Shown: positions 8,706 through 18,000 of the stretch, piece by piece
Layout of the letters: the number at the start of each line of letters is the position of its first letter
Position numbering within the stretch: position 1 is the first letter of the stretch
NCBI RefSeq assembly: GCF_036227105.1
Contig: NZ_CP109434.1
Coordinates: forward strand, 1,368,001 to 1,432,000
Length of the DNA: 64,000 nt
DNA from: Amycolatopsis sp. NBC_01488
GTDB taxonomy: Bacteria; Actinomycetota; Actinomycetes; Mycobacteriales; Pseudonocardiaceae
Direction of reading: 5' to 3'
The notes under the pieces: model-generated
What the model was told of the DNA's origin: nothing
Seen by the model: only the letters and a program-made list of their open reading frames with translations
Database searches by the model: none
Position numbers and translations under genes: made by a program

Positions 8706-9233
8706 GTGACCGTTGTGGAAACCGTGCTCAAGCGCACGCCGGAACCACTGCGTTCGGTGCTGATCAAGCACCGGGAGCTGCTGAAGTTCGCGATCGTGGG
8801 CGGCACGACGTTCGTGGTCGACAACGGCGTCTGGTACTTCCTGAAGCTGTCGGTGCTGGAGTCGAAGCCCACCACGGCGAAGGCGATCGCGATCATCGTC
8901 GCGACGATCGTGTCGTACATCCTGAACCGCGAGTGGTCGTTCCGCACCCGCGGCGGTCGCGAGCGCCACCACGAGGCCGCGCTGTTCTTCGTGATCAGCG
9001 GCGTCGCGGTCGTGGTCAACCTGATCCCGCTGTACGTCTCGCGGTACGTGCTGCACCTGGAAGTCCCGCACGTGACGCGGCTGGTGCAGGAGGTCGCGGA
9101 CTTCGCGAGCGGGTCGATCATCGGCATGCTGCTGGCGATGTTCTTCCGCTTCTGGGGCTTCAAGAAGTGGGTCTTCCCGGACGAGCTGGGCGAGCGCCGC
9201 CGGGACAACGGCGACGTGACCCGCCTGCACTGA
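8706..9233 (+). CDS. GtrA-family membrane protein (second copy)
   Basis: 175-residue tandem paralogue of the preceding gene, with the same FAIVGG start of helix 1, an identical NREWSFRTRGGRER loop and the WGFKKWVFPDE tail. It carries an extra 20-residue N-terminal cytoplasmic segment. I chose GTG 8706 because homology to the first copy begins about 20 codons later and no better start is in reach; no strong ribosome site is visible. Polyprenyl-phosphate-sugar translocation is the family hypothesis, unproven here. It could work with the GT87 enzymes encoded nearby, which use polyprenyl-phosphate-mannose (inference). Confidence 0.87.
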   Translation: MTVVETVLKRTPEPLRSVLIKHRELLKFAIVGGTTFVVDNGVWYFLKLSVLESKPTTAKAIAIIVATIVSYILNREWSFRTRGGRERHHEAALFFVISGVAVVVNLIPLYVSRYVLHLEVPHVTRLVQEVADFASGSIIGMLLAMFFRFWGFKKWVFPDELGERRRDNGDVTRLH

Positions 9234-9243
9234 CCGTCTCCCA

Positions 9244-9269
9244 AACTACTTGTCCTTTGACATGTAGTT
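9244..9269. promoter_or_regulatory. Inverted repeat upstream of the NmrA-like gene
   Basis: AACTACTTGTC (9244-9254) and GACATGTAGTT (9259-9269) form an 11-bp inverted repeat with one mismatch around CTTT. A -35-like TTGACA (9257-9262) sits inside it. The arrangement suits an HxlR or MarR-type repressor site, but no such regulator gene is adjacent. The remaining bases up to 9429 show no gene. Confidence 0.45.
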
Positions 9270-9429
9270 GTCTACAGTCATGTGCACCGGCGTTCCTTCG
9301 CAAGGACGCCGTCCGGGGGACCTTCTTGATCACGACCGTGCTGAAACGCGCCCAACAGCGCTCGCGCTCGCCCTCGGCACGGCGTTCGCACTCCCCCACC
9401 ACAGGCCGCTCCACCACAGGAGAACCACG

Positions 9430-10284
9430 ATGATCTTCGTCCTCGGCGCCACCGGCAAGGTCGGCCGCGCCCTCGTCCCCGCCCTGCTCGACGCCGGCGC
9501 CGCCGTCCGCGCCCTGACCCGCGATCCGGCCCGGGCCCGCATCGACCCGCGCGCCGAAGTCGTCCACGCCGATCTCGACACCGCGGACCTGCCCGCGCTG
9601 CTCGACGGCGCGGAGCGCGTGTTCGTGCTGACCCAGGGTCACAGCGCCGACCGGGAGACGGCGGTTGCGCACGCCGCCGCCCGGGTGGGCGTCACCCACC
9701 TCGTCAAGCTGTCCACCACGGGTGTCCACTTCGGACAGACGGATCCGATCACCCGCGCCCACGCCGAAGCCGAGCAGGCGGTCCGCGAAGCCGGACCGGC
9801 GTGGACGATCCTGCGGCCCGGCGCGTTCATGGACAACCGGTTCGCCTGGCGCGACTCGATCCGCGACGAGAACGCCGTGTACGTGCCCGAGGGCGATCCG
9901 GCCTCCGCACTGGTCCACGTCCGGGACATCGCCGCGGTCGCGACGCTCACCCTCACGACGTCCGGCCATGAAGGCGCGACCTACGAGCTCACCGGCGGCG
10001 AAGCCCTCACCACCGAACAGCAGGTCGAGATCCTCGCCGAGGCCCTCGGCCGTCCCGTGAAGTACGTCGAAGAGCCGCTGAGCGCCGCGCGTGACCGCAT
10101 GATGCGGAAGTACGGCTGGCCCGCCGAGGCCGTCGACGGGTTCTTCGCGCTGAAGCGGGAGTCCGCCGAGCGCGAACACGTCGTCTTCGACACCGTCGAG
10201 CGCCTGCTCGGCCGGCCGCCGCGGACGTTCGCCGAATGGGTGGGTGAGAATACGGCCGCGTTCCCCTACCATTACCGGGGGTGA
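9430..10284 (+). CDS. NmrA-like NAD(P)-binding oxidoreductase
   Basis: 284-residue atypical short-chain dehydrogenase. The N-terminal VLGATGKVGRALVPALLDAG is the NAD(P)-binding glycine motif placed at residue 3, as in NmrA/azoreductase-like quinone reductases. The middle contains LVKLSTTGVHFG and the PAWTILRPGAFMDN stretch, both typical of this family. Substrate is not deducible; homologues include NADPH-dependent quinone reductases and redox-sensing NmrA proteins. The ATG at 9430 follows AGGAGA by 6 bp. An inverted repeat 160 bp upstream may control it. Confidence 0.85.
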   Translation: MIFVLGATGKVGRALVPALLDAGAAVRALTRDPARARIDPRAEVVHADLDTADLPALLDGAERVFVLTQGHSADRETAVAHAAARVGVTHLVKLSTTGVHFGQTDPITRAHAEAEQAVREAGPAWTILRPGAFMDNRFAWRDSIRDENAVYVPEGDPASALVHVRDIAAVATLTLTTSGHEGATYELTGGEALTTEQQVEILAEALGRPVKYVEEPLSAARDRMMRKYGWPAEAVDGFFALKRESAEREHVVFDTVERLLGRPPRTFAEWVGENTAAFPYHYRG

Positions 10285-10300
10285 CGGGGGAGGTGACCGG

Positions 10301-10951
10301 ATGGCCAAGGGCCTGCGCGTCCTCGTCGTGGACGACCACCCGCTGTTCCGCTTCGGCGTGTGCACGCTGCTGGACGCCGAACCCGGGATCGAGATCGTCG
10401 GCGAGGCCGCCAGCGGCGCCGCCGCGGTCGACGCCGCGGGCGCGTTGCTCCCCGACGTCGTGGTCATGGACCTGCACCTGCCCGACCTGTCCGGGATCCA
10501 GGCGACCCGGCACATCGCGGCCGTGAGCCCGGACACCGGTGTGCTGATGCTGACGATGGCCGACGAGAGCGAGTCGGTCTTCGCGGCGATGCGCGCCGGT
10601 GCCCGCGGCTACCTGCTGAAAGACGCCGAACCGGACGAGATCATCCGCGCCGTCCAGGCGGTCGCGCGGCGCGAGGCCATCTTCGGCCCGGACATCGCGA
10701 ACCGCGTCCTCGGCTTCTTCAACCAGCCGCCGCCCACGAGCGAGCCGGTGTTCCCGGAGCTGACCGTGCGCGAGCGCGAGGTCCTGTCCCTGATCGCGGC
10801 CGGGCGTAGCAACGGCGTCATCGCGAACACGCTGTGCCTCAGCCCGAAGACCGTGCGCAACCACATTTCGAACGTCTTCGCCAAGCTCCACGTCGCCGAC
10901 CGCGCCGAAGCGATCGTCCGGGCCCGCGACGCGGGACTCGGCCGACCCTGA
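10301..10951 (+). CDS. NarL/LuxR-family response regulator
   Basis: 216 residues. The N-terminal receiver has the acidic pair (VVDDHP), the phosphoacceptor Asp in VVMDLHLPDL and the Lys in YLLKDAE, so it looks phosphorylatable. The C-terminal LuxR helix-turn-helix runs from LTVREREVLSLIAAG to KTVRNHISNVFAKL. No sensor kinase gene is next to it, so it is an orphan regulator at this locus. The ATG at 10301 is preceded by GGGGGAGG at 8 bp. The next gene downstream is a second LuxR regulator whose receiver is degenerate. Confidence 0.92.
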   Translation: MAKGLRVLVVDDHPLFRFGVCTLLDAEPGIEIVGEAASGAAAVDAAGALLPDVVVMDLHLPDLSGIQATRHIAAVSPDTGVLMLTMADESESVFAAMRAGARGYLLKDAEPDEIIRAVQAVARREAIFGPDIANRVLGFFNQPPPTSEPVFPELTVREREVLSLIAAGRSNGVIANTLCLSPKTVRNHISNVFAKLHVADRAEAIVRARDAGLGRP

Positions 10952-11063
10952 CGGGCGCCCAACCGGGCAAATAGGGACGCCGGTCCCATGCGCTCGGGAC
11001 ACCCCGGCGGGCAGTGTGGTCGGGGTGAGGGGTGGAAACCCTCGCACCGTTCGAGGGGAATGG

Positions 11064-11702
11064 GTGACGATGTTCGAATCCGACAGGACGGCGGTGGTGG
11101 TCCGCGCCACCGATCCGATCCTGCACAACGGCGTCTGCATGGCGCTGCGTTCGCGTGACGAGGTCCGCGTGGTGGACGGCGAAGCAGCCGACTCGGCCAT
11201 GGTCGCGCTGCTGGTCGCCGACCGGCTCGACGACACGATGACCCAGCTGCTGTCCGCGCTGCACCACCAGGGCTTCACCCGCATCGTGCTGGTCGCGGGC
11301 GAGGTCGACGACAACGAAATCTTGAACGCCGTCGAGCACGGGGTCTGCGCGGTCGCCCGCCGCGCCGACGCCGGGCCGGAGGTGCTCGTCCGGTTGATCA
11401 AGGCGGCCGCGGCCGGGGAGGGCGCGCTGCCGCCCGACCTGCTCGGCCGGCTGCTGAGCCGGGTTTCCCGGCTGCAGCGCCAGGTGCTCCAGCCGCGCGG
11501 CCTGCACCTGGGCGGGATGAGCAACCGGGAGACGGAGGTGCTCCGGCTCGTCGCGGCGGGGTATTCGACGCAGGAGATCGCCGACCAGCTGTGCTATTCG
11601 CAGCGGACGGTGAAGAGCATCCTGCACGACGTGACCAACCGGTTCCAGCTGCGCAACCGTTCGCACGCGGTGGCGTACGCGCTGCGTGAAGGGTTGATCT
11701 GA
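11064..11702 (+). CDS. LuxR-type regulator with a pseudo-receiver domain
   Basis: About 212 residues. The C-terminal LuxR helix-turn-helix is clear (LSNRETEVLRLVAAGYSTQEIADQL-type sequence ending in RTVKSILHDV). The N-terminal half has receiver-like spacing, but the acidic pair is replaced by RATDP and the phosphoacceptor strand reads MVALLVADRL without a usable Asp, so phosphorylation is unlikely. GTG 11064 and ATG 11070 are both in frame; GAGGGGA at 11053-11059 fits GTG 11064 better. The stop is 3 bp before the Pvc16-like gene, indicating translational coupling. Confidence 0.85.
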   Translation: MTMFESDRTAVVVRATDPILHNGVCMALRSRDEVRVVDGEAADSAMVALLVADRLDDTMTQLLSALHHQGFTRIVLVAGEVDDNEILNAVEHGVCAVARRADAGPEVLVRLIKAAAAGEGALPPDLLGRLLSRVSRLQRQVLQPRGLHLGGMSNRETEVLRLVAAGYSTQEIADQLCYSQRTVKSILHDVTNRFQLRNRSHAVAYALREGLI

Positions 11703-11705
11703 CCC

Positions 11706-12119
11706 ATGATCGCCCAGGTCGACGCGGCTCTGTGCCGGCTCCTGCGGCCCTGCCTGCCGGCGGGGACGCGGATCCGGCTCGATCCGCCGAAGCCGACCTG
11801 GCAGACGGAGTCACAGGTGCGAAGCGTGGAGCTGTTCCTCTTCGCGCTGCACGACGCCGTCGAGGAAGAGAGGGAGGGGAAGCGCGCGGCCCGCCGCTGC
11901 GCGCTTTCCTACCTCGTCACGGCGCGGGCCGCGCAGGTCGAGGAGGAGCACGACCTGCTCGACGCCGCCCTGCACGCGGTGCTCGACGCCGAGCCGTCTT
12001 GCGAAAGCGCTTCCTCGATCCGGATGGCTTTGGCCACAACGGATCCGACGGGGTTGTGGACGAGCCTGGGCATACCCGCCCGAGCCGGTTTCGTCCTGCG
12101 GGTCACGGCCGACGTCTAA
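11706..12119 (+). CDS. Pvc16/DUF4255-like protein (orphan)
   Basis: 137 residues resembling the Pvc16 N-terminal domain (DUF4255) of contractile injection systems: N-terminal MIAQVDAALCRLLRP, a DPP-x-P-x-W stretch near residue 28, a VELFLF strand, then LSYLVTARAAQVEEEHDLLDAAL, and WTSLGIPARAGFVLRVTA at the end. In phage-tail-like particles this protein is a tail cap or terminator component. No sheath, tube, baseplate or ATPase genes exist in this window, so it is isolated. It begins 3 bp after a pseudo-receiver LuxR regulator and converges with the histidine kinase, the two stop codons overlapping. Confidence 0.7.
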   Translation: MIAQVDAALCRLLRPCLPAGTRIRLDPPKPTWQTESQVRSVELFLFALHDAVEEEREGKRAARRCALSYLVTARAAQVEEEHDLLDAALHAVLDAEPSCESASSIRMALATTDPTGLWTSLGIPARAGFVLRVTADV

Positions 12120-13399
12120 CGCGGAACGCGCTCCGCGGGCCACCGGACCTCGGGAACATCACTCGGCCGCGGCACCTTCAAGAACAGGCTGAACACCGCC
12201 GGCCGCCGGTTGGACAGCTCCAGGCGGCCGCCGTCCGCCTCCACCAACGCGCGGGCCAGTGCCAGTCCGACGCCCGTCGAGCCGCCTCCGGAAAACCCGC
12301 GCTCGAAGATGTGCGGGGCCAGCTCGTCCGGCACGCCCGAGCCCGTGTCGCTGACCTCGACCACCACCGTGCCCTCGGCGTCGCCGCGGCGGGCGGCCAC
12401 CGTGACCGTGCCCGAACCGTGGCGCAGGGCGTTGTCCAGCAGCACACCGACCACCTCGCGCAGCCGCCCCGGTGTCGCGCGCGCCATCAGGCCGTCGGCC
12501 ACGCGCATCCGGAGGTTGCGGCCCTCCGAGCGGAGCAGCTCTCGCCACTCCTGCGCCATCTTGGGCAGCTGCGTCGGCAGGTCCACCGGTTCCGCGCCGA
12601 CCTCGCGGGCGGCGCGCGCCGCCGCCAGCAGCTCGTCGAGCGCCTCGGCGAGCCGGTCCGCCTGCTCCTGGGCCGCCTTCGACTCGTCGGCCACCTCTTC
12701 GTCCGGGTGCACGGTGAGCGGTTCGAGCCGCAGCTGCAACGCCGTCAGCCGGCTGCGCAGCTGGTGCGAAACGTCGCCGACGAGCTGACGTTCCCGCTGG
12801 ACGAGCTGGGCGAGCGCGGTGCCGGACGCGTCGAGGGCCTCGGCGACCATGTCCAGCTCGCCGACGCCGTAGCGGCTGGGGTCGGGCCGGAAGTCGCCGC
12901 CGCCGAGGCGGGACGCGCGCTCGGCGACGTGCCGCAGGGGCTTCGCCAGCCGTCTCGCCGTCGCGATCGCCACCACCGCGCCGGTGCCGACCGAGAGCAG
13001 CACCAGCAGGACGACGACCAGCGTCACCGTCGTCTGCCGCTCGTGCATCGGGCCGGCCGGGATGGCGATGGCCACCTTGCCGTCCCGGGCGAGGTCGGCC
13101 GTCTCGGTGACGGTGTCGGCGCCCGGGTCGTTGCCGTAGCGCTTCTCCTGCTGGTCGGGGACCTGCACGGTGAGCAGGCCGTTCGCCGGGACCGCCGCGC
13201 GGACCTGGTCGAGGTCGATCTGCTGGCCGTTGGCGATCTCGGTGTCGAGGATCGCCGCCGCCGCGCGGGCGTTCTCGGCGAGCGTCTCGCGGTAGCTCGA
13301 CTCGATCTGCCAGCTCGCCACGATGCCCAGCGGGATGCCGAGGACCGCCGCGGTGACGGCCACGGCCAGCAGGATGGCCAGCAGGATGCGACGGCGCAC
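12116..13399 (-). CDS. Two-component sensor histidine kinase
   Basis: 427 residues. A first transmembrane helix (about 5-25) and a second (about 125-150) bracket a roughly 100-residue extracytoplasmic sensor. HAMP, then the HisKA H-box (VSHQLRSRLTAL), then the HATPase domain with N-box LLDNALRHG, DTGSGVPDE and a G2-like GGGSTGVGLAL follow. The GTG start lies 3 bp after the stop of the response-regulator gene, so both are made from one mRNA. The stimulus is unknown. Confidence 0.95.
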   Translation of the reverse strand: MRRRILLAILLAVAVTAAVLGIPLGIVASWQIESSYRETLAENARAAAAILDTEIANGQQIDLDQVRAAVPANGLLTVQVPDQQEKRYGNDPGADTVTETADLARDGKVAIAIPAGPMHERQTTVTLVVVLLVLLSVGTGAVVAIATARRLAKPLRHVAERASRLGGGDFRPDPSRYGVGELDMVAEALDASGTALAQLVQRERQLVGDVSHQLRSRLTALQLRLEPLTVHPDEEVADESKAAQEQADRLAEALDELLAAARAAREVGAEPVDLPTQLPKMAQEWRELLRSEGRNLRMRVADGLMARATPGRLREVVGVLLDNALRHGSGTVTVAARRGDAEGTVVVEVSDTGSGVPDELAPHIFERGFSGGGSTGVGLALARALVEADGGRLELSNRRPAVFSLFLKVPRPSDVPEVRWPAERVPR

Positions 13400-13402
13400 G
13401 GC

Positions 13403-14098
13403 TTATTCGGCGTTGAACCGGAAGCCGACGCCGCGGACGGTCGCGATCCGCCGCTCGCCGTCGTGGGTCTTGCTGGTGCGCCCGGCGGCCTCGTCGGCGG
13501 CGATGGCGAGCTTCCGCCGCAGCCACGACATGTGCATGTCGAGCGTCTTGGACGTCTTCGACTCGAGGTCGTTCCACACCTCGGCGAGGATCTCGTCGCG
13601 GCTGACGACCTGCCCGGCGCGGCTCATCAGCACCCGCAGCAGCTCGAACTCCTTGTTCGCCAGCTGCACCTCGTGCAGGTCGACGGTGACCAGCCGCGCG
13701 CCCAGGTCCATCCGCACGCCGCCGGCTTCGAGCACCTCCGGCACCCGGCGGCGCAGCAGCGCGCGGATCCGGGCGAGCAGCTCGGCGAGCCGGAACGGCT
13801 TGGCGACGTAGTCGTCCGCGCCCGCGTCCAGGCCGACGACGAAGTCGACCTCGTCGGTGCGCGCGGTGAGCATCAGGACGGGCAGCTCGGTGCCGTTGGC
13901 GCGAAGGCGCCGGCAGACCTCCAGGCCGTCCATGCCGGGCAGCCCGAGGTCGAGCACGAGCAGGTCGACTCTCTGGGCGGCGGTGGCGTCGAGCACCGAA
14001 GGGCCGTCGGTGACGACGTGGATCTCGTATCCCTCACGTTCGAGGGCGCGGGAGAGCGGTTCGGCGATGGCCGGATCGTCTTCGGCAAGTAGGACCAT
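13403..14098 (-). CDS. OmpR-family response regulator
   Basis: 231 residues. The receiver has the acidic LLAEDDP, the phosphoacceptor Asp in VLDLGLPGMDG, and Lys in DYVAKPF. A winged-helix OmpR/PhoB output domain follows (FELLRVLMSRAGQVVSRDEILAEVW and RGVGFRF). It is the partner of the histidine kinase 3 bp downstream. Start: ATG 14098; an in-frame GTG at 14104 is equally possible since neither has a strong ribosome site. It is divergent from hisN across about 42 bp. Confidence 0.95.
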   Translation of the reverse strand: MVLLAEDDPAIAEPLSRALEREGYEIHVVTDGPSVLDATAAQRVDLLVLDLGLPGMDGLEVCRRLRANGTELPVLMLTARTDEVDFVVGLDAGADDYVAKPFRLAELLARIRALLRRRVPEVLEAGGVRMDLGARLVTVDLHEVQLANKEFELLRVLMSRAGQVVSRDEILAEVWNDLESKTSKTLDMHMSWLRRKLAIAADEAAGRTSKTHDGERRIATVRGVGFRFNAE

Positions 14099-14140
14099 GC
14101 TCACCTGGTCAACTCTACGGCGGCGGGGCGTGAAACCATC

Positions 14141-14926
14141 GTGACCGTGCCTGGCTACGGAGATGATCTGGCCCTCGCCACTCGGCTGGCTGACGCCGCC
14201 GACGCGATCACGACGGCGCGCTTCCGCGCCCTGGACCTGAGGATCGAGCGCAAGCCCGACCGCACCCCGGTGACCGACGCGGACACCGCGGTCGAGGACG
14301 AGATCCGGGCCATGCTGGCTTCCGAACGCCCCGGCGACGCGGTGCTCGGCGAGGAGCGCGGCGGCTCCGCGGCGACCGGCCGGGCGTGGGTCCTCGACCC
14401 GATCGACGGCACCAAGAACTTCCTCCGGGGAGTACCCGTCTGGGCGACCCTGATCGCCCTCGTCGAGGACGGCGACCCGGTGGTCGGCATGATCACCGCG
14501 CCGCTGCTGGGCCGCCGCTGGTGGGCGGCCACGGGCTCGGGCGCGTTCTCGAGCGACTCGGCGGGCACCCGGCAGCTGTCGGTTTCCGGCGTCTCGTCCC
14601 TTTCGGACGCGTATCTGTCCACGACGGACCTGAACTCGTGGATCGAATACCACTCGCGCGAGAAGTACCTGGACCTGGTGGACGCGTGCTGGGAGACCCG
14701 CGCGTTCGGCGACTTCTGGCACCACGTCCTGGTGGCGGAAGGCGCGCTGGACGTGGCGGCGGAGTGCATCGTGAACCCGTGGGACGTCGCGGCGGCGCAG
14801 GTGATCGTCACCGAGGCCGGCGGCCGGTTCAGCGACCTCGACGGCGTCGAGCGGTACGACAACGGGAGCGCGCTGTCGACGAACGGGCGGCTGCACGAAG
14901 AGGCACTGGCGACCCTCAAGCGGTAA
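14141..14926 (+). CDS. hisN: Histidinol-phosphatase, inositol-monophosphatase fold
   Basis: 261-residue metal-dependent phosphatase. It has the IMPase signatures GEERGG, WVLDPIDGTKNF (metal-binding DPIDGT) and the C-terminal NPWDVAAAQVIVTEAGG. Actinobacteria use this IMPase-type HisN for the penultimate step of histidine synthesis, hydrolysing L-histidinol phosphate to L-histidinol. The RGVPVW loop after DGTKNF matches HisN rather than SuhB-like enzymes. The GTG start at 14141 is the first in-frame start after the divergent regulator. A closely related inositol phosphatase role cannot be fully excluded. Confidence 0.88.
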   Translation: MTVPGYGDDLALATRLADAADAITTARFRALDLRIERKPDRTPVTDADTAVEDEIRAMLASERPGDAVLGEERGGSAATGRAWVLDPIDGTKNFLRGVPVWATLIALVEDGDPVVGMITAPLLGRRWWAATGSGAFSSDSAGTRQLSVSGVSSLSDAYLSTTDLNSWIEYHSREKYLDLVDACWETRAFGDFWHHVLVAEGALDVAAECIVNPWDVAAAQVIVTEAGGRFSDLDGVERYDNGSALSTNGRLHEEALATLKR

Positions 14927-14963
14927 CCGGATGGGCCGCTCGGCGGGAACTTCTTGACCGGTC

Positions 14964-14981
14964 TGAACCACCGGTGGTTCA
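14964..14981. promoter_or_regulatory. 18-bp palindrome upstream of the GH92 gene
   Basis: TGAACCACCGGTGGTTCA is a perfect inverted repeat, directly preceded by another short palindrome, GACCGGTC (14956-14963). It is either an operator for a sugar regulator, acting with the LacI-type site 30 bp downstream, or part of a terminator for hisN, which stops at 14926. Confidence 0.5.
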
Positions 14982-15010
14982 CTCCCAGTGCTCGCCGGGT
15001 CACCCGGTCC

Positions 15011-15028
15011 GTTGACAACGTTGTCAAC
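15011..15028. promoter_or_regulatory. LacI/GalR-type operator upstream of the GH92 gene
   Basis: GTTGACAACGTTGTCAAC is a perfect 18-bp palindrome with the central CG that LacI-family regulators favour. It ends 33 bp before the GH92 start codon and contains TTGACA, so a bound repressor would block the promoter. No LacI-family gene occurs in this window. Confidence 0.7.
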
Positions 15029-15061
15029 ACGGGACGGCCCGCTCACCCCGGGAGGAAGAGC

Positions 15062-18000
15062 ATGCGCAGAGTCGTCACCGCGGCTTTGATCGTCCCCCTC
15101 ATCACGGCCGTGGCCAGCCCCGCGACCGCCGAAGTCCAGAACCGGGACTTCGCCACCTACGTCGACCCGTTCGCCGGCGCGAAGGCCGGCGACACCCCGG
15201 AGACCAACACCTACGCCGGCGACACCTTCCCCGGCGCCGACGTCCCCTTCGGCATGGTGCAGTGGAGCCCCGACACGCCCCTGCAGCCCAAGCCGCCCGC
15301 CGGGCAGGGCCGGTACTACGCCCGCGACCGCGACGGCGGGTACGCCTGGGAGGAGAACAAGCTCCGCGGCTTCAGCCTCACCCACTTCAACGGCGCCGGC
15401 TGCGGCGGCGCGGCCGGCGACGTCCCGTTCCTGCCGTTCGCGGGGAACCTGAGCACGTCCCCCGCGGTCGACGCCACGAAGTACTTCCCCACCTTCAGCC
15501 ACGGCAACGAATCCGCGTCCCCCGGCTACTACAAGGTGACGACGGACTCCGGCATCACCACGGAGCTGACCGCGACCCAGCGCTCCGGCCTGGGCCGCTT
15601 CACCTTCCCGAAGAACTCGCCCGCCACGCTGCTCATCGACGTCGCGCAGTCCGCGATGGGCAGCGACGACGCCTCGGTGACGGTCGACCCGGCCAGGCGC
15701 ACCGTCGAAGGCTGGGTCTCCAGCGGGCACTTCTGCCGCGGCCCCAACACCTACAAGGTCTACTTCACCGCGTCGTTCGACCAGCCGTTCACGACGTCCG
15801 GGACCTGGCAGGACGCCACCGTGACGCCCGGCGGCACCAGCGCCCGCGGCGGCGACCTCAGCAAGGCCACCTGGGACAAGCAGGTCGTCACCGCCGACGG
15901 CGGTTCGGGCGCCTACCTGACCTTCGACCCGGCCAAGCCGGTCCAGGTGCGCGTCGGATTGTCCTATGTGGACATGGACGGCGCGCGGCTCAACGTCGCC
16001 GCCGAGCAGCGGCACGACTCGTTCGACGCGGTCAAGGACAACGCGCGCCGGACCTGGAACGACCGCCTGCGGCAGATCGCCGTCGAGGGCGGCACGGACG
16101 CGGCGACCCGCACGTTCTACACCGCGCTCTACCACACGCTCATGCAGCCGAACGTCTTTTCCGATGTGGACGGTCGCTACGCGGGCTTCGACAAGGCGGT
16201 CCACCGCACGAAGCCCGGCCACGCGCAGTACGCCAACTTCTCCGGCTGGGACACCTACCGCGACGAGGTCCAGCTGCTGTCGATGCTCGCCCCGCACGAG
16301 GCCGCCGACATGGCGCAGTCGATGCTCAACCAGGCGAACCAGGCGGGCGGGATCTGGGACCGCTGGTCGCAGAACAACGACTTCATGGGCGTGATGGGCG
16401 GCGACCCCTACCACTCGATCATCGCCAGCACGTACGCCTTCGGCGCCACGGACTTCGACGCGTCGCAAGCGCTGAAGTCGATGGTCAACGGCGCGACGCG
16501 CGTCCAGCAGGCCGGCGAACGCGCGCTCGAGCGGCCCGGCCTGTCCGACTACCTGGCGCTGGGCTACCACCCCAACAACGTCTCGGACATGCTCGAGGAG
16601 ACGACGGCCGACTTCGGCATCGCCCAGCTGGCTCAGCGACTCGGTCAGCAGAGCACCTACCAGCAGTTCATGTCGCGGGCGCAGTACTGGGAGAACGTCT
16701 ACAACCCGGCGACCGGCTACCTGCAGACCCGGATGCGCGACGGGCAGTTCCTCTCGCCGTTCGATCCCGCGCAGTACCAGGAAATGCGCTACCAGGAAGG
16801 GAACGCGGCGCAGTACACGTGGATGGTGCCGTACGACGTCCGCGGCCTCTTCGACGCGATGGGCGGCGACGACGCCGTGAAGAAGCGTCTCGACTTCTTC
16901 TTCACGAAGCTGAACAGCGACGCCAATTCCCCGTACGCCTTCATGTCGAACGAGCCGTCGTTCGAGGTGCCGTGGGAGTACGCCTACGCGGGCGCGCCGT
17001 CGAAGACGCAGGACATCGTGCGCCGCTCGGCGGAGCTGCTGTTCAAGCCGACCGAGGACGGCCTGCCCGGCAACGACGACCTCGGCGCGACGTCGGCGTG
17101 GTACGTCTTCGCCGCGCTCGGCATGTACCCGGAGGCGCCCGGCCGCGCCGAGATGGTGCTGGCCAGCCCGATGTTCCCGAAGATCACCCTGACCCGCGAG
17201 ACCGGGCAGCGGATCTCGATCACCGCGCCCGGCGCGTCCAGTTCGGTGAAGTACGTGCAGAGCCTTCGCCTGAACGGCAAGCCGAGCACGAAACCGTGGC
17301 TGCCGGAGTCGTTCGCGGTGAACGGCGGACGGCTCGACTTCACGCTCGGCGCGTCCCCGACGTCGTGGGGTTCCGGCGCTTCGGACGCACCGCCGTCCTT
17401 CCGCGACGGCGAGGTGCCGGTGCGCGGCCGCGTCGGCCCCGGCCGGATCGTCGTCGCGCCCGGCGGGACCACCAGCGCCACGGTGACCGCGGAGGGCATC
17501 ACCGGCCAGGGCAAGGTGACGTGGCAGGCGAAGCCGCCGGCCGGGATCACCGTGACGCCGTCGAGCGGGACGCTCACCGTGGGCGCGCACGGATCCGCGG
17601 CACAGCAGGTGAACGTGACCGCGGCGGCCGGGACCCCGGACGCGTTCACGAGCGTGCCGGTGACCTTCAGCGGGCAGCAGGTGCCCGCGTACCTGCCGGT
17701 GACGGTCGGGAACCCGGGGACACTGCACGCGGCGGACACGAACGTCGGCGTCACGGACGACAAGCTCGTCCAGTACGGCGACTTCGGCGAAACCGACCTC
17801 TACCCGGGCGGGTTCGCGTTCTCCTACTCCGCGCAGGGCTTCGCCGCGAACGGCATCACGCCGGGCGGCGTGGTGACGGCCAACGGGCAGCAGTTCCGCT
17901 GGCCGTCGAGCCCGACGGGCTCACCGGACAACGTGATCGCGGCCGGGCAAACGCTTGCGGTGGACGCTGCGAAGGGCGCGACGAAGCTGTCGTTCCTCGG

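Noticed and set aside
9234..9429. A small peptide gene before the NmrA-like gene.
   Set aside because: Several short frames exist but none has a ribosome site with sensible composition; the inverted repeat fits a control region.
11706..12119. A complete contractile injection system.
   Set aside because: Only a Pvc16-like protein is present; neighbouring genes are a two-component pair, hisN and a GH92 enzyme.
13403..17728. A 1441-codon open frame on the minus strand.
   Set aside because: Only its last 231 codons encode a response regulator; the rest is antisense to hisN and GH92, Arg/Gly/Val-rich, a GC-rich shadow.
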